From an uncultured Clostridium sp. (GTDB lineage: Bacteria > Bacillota > Clostridia > Lachnospirales > Lachnospiraceae), in the NCBI GenBank assembly GCA_947178445.1, contig CAMWYJ010000019.1:1-53363 (forward strand): 53,363 nucleotides of DNA, written 5' to 3'. Positions 53,295 to 53,363 of the stretch are shown here, one piece after another; the stretch's first letter is position 1, and each line of letters starts with the position of its first letter. The position numbers and the translations under genes are program-made. The notes beneath the pieces are model-generated. The model made no database searches, was not told the origin of the DNA, and saw only the letters and a program-made list of their open reading frames with translations.

Positions 53295-53363
53295 TGAAGC
53301 ACGGGGGATTCGAACCCCCGACAACCTGATTAAAAGTCAGGTGCTCTACCGACTGAGCTAGTG
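53295..53363 (-). tRNA. tRNA-Lys (anticodon TTT), 5' end cut by the window
   Basis: The minus strand shows T-arm GGGGGTTCGAATCCCCC, anticodon stem CCTGA/TCAGG around CTTTTAA (anticodon TTT), and acceptor 3' strand GTGCTTC. The first four or so bases lie beyond the window edge. An 8-bp inverted repeat AAGAAGCA/TGCTTCTT (53271-53290) lies just downstream, possibly a processing or weak termination hairpin between the two tRNAs. Confidence 0.93.

Overview
The window looks like a chromosomal segment of a low-GC, motile or chemosensory member of the Clostridia, most likely Lachnospiraceae. This rests on the AT-rich codon use, strong AGGAGG-type ribosome binding sites, the dgt-dnaG-rpoD-trmK-nif3 order, the TGS-linked nucleoside kinase, and the style of the cell-wall-binding repeat proteins. 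Genus cannot be fixed from sequence alone. Almost everything after 3.1 kb is on the minus strand; exceptions are the first three genes, an AP2-domain gene and rnpB.

Layout. 1-3.1 kb (+): tail of an unknown gene, a lytic transglycosylase and an ABC exporter, overlapping each other. 3.2-6.2 kb (-): a DUF2156 acyltransferase-like protein, an acidic membrane-anchored protein, a small two-helix membrane protein and a DUF2752 protein. 6.2-13.1 kb (-): glutamate synthase gltB-gltD, with two related palindromic repeat elements, one between the two cistrons and one downstream. 13.4-18.7 kb (-): three secreted cell-surface proteins (L,D-transpeptidase with wall-binding repeats, GH5 cellulase with FN3, transglutaminase with Big_2 and twelve wall-binding repeats). 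18.8-25.1 kb (-): LCP ligase, glmS, galE, folE, thrC. 25.3-30.2 kb: a 3D-domain protein, a divergent double-AP2 protein with a decayed HNH core, rnpB, an unknown gene with a structured leader, and a TGS/nucleoside kinase. 30.2-36.0 kb (-): macromolecular-synthesis cluster dgt-dnaG-rpoD-trmK-nif3.

36.3-52.3 kb (-) is a signalling island. Its distal part holds a 1183-residue hybrid histidine kinase, a CheY-like receiver, a REC-HD-GYP phosphodiesterase and an orphan HPt protein. After a second L,D-transpeptidase comes an apparent eight-gene operon: histidine kinase, REC-HD-GYP with a damaged HD site, cheR, cheB, cheY-like, cheA, cheW and an MCP that lacks an extracellular ligand-binding domain. 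The two CheY-like proteins, one per cluster, are 113/130 identical. Upstream of the operon lies a decayed third HD-GYP gene whose promoter still looks good, followed by an intrinsic-terminator-like hairpin just before the operon's first RBS. tRNA-Leu(TAG) and a truncated tRNA-Lys(TTT) close the window.

The strongest candidates for something undescribed are the chemosensory/c-di-GMP operon with its pseudogene-derived leader, the AP2-HNHlike-AP2 protein, and the palindromic element pair in the gltBD region. No CRISPR array, intact transposase gene, prophage or rRNA was seen.
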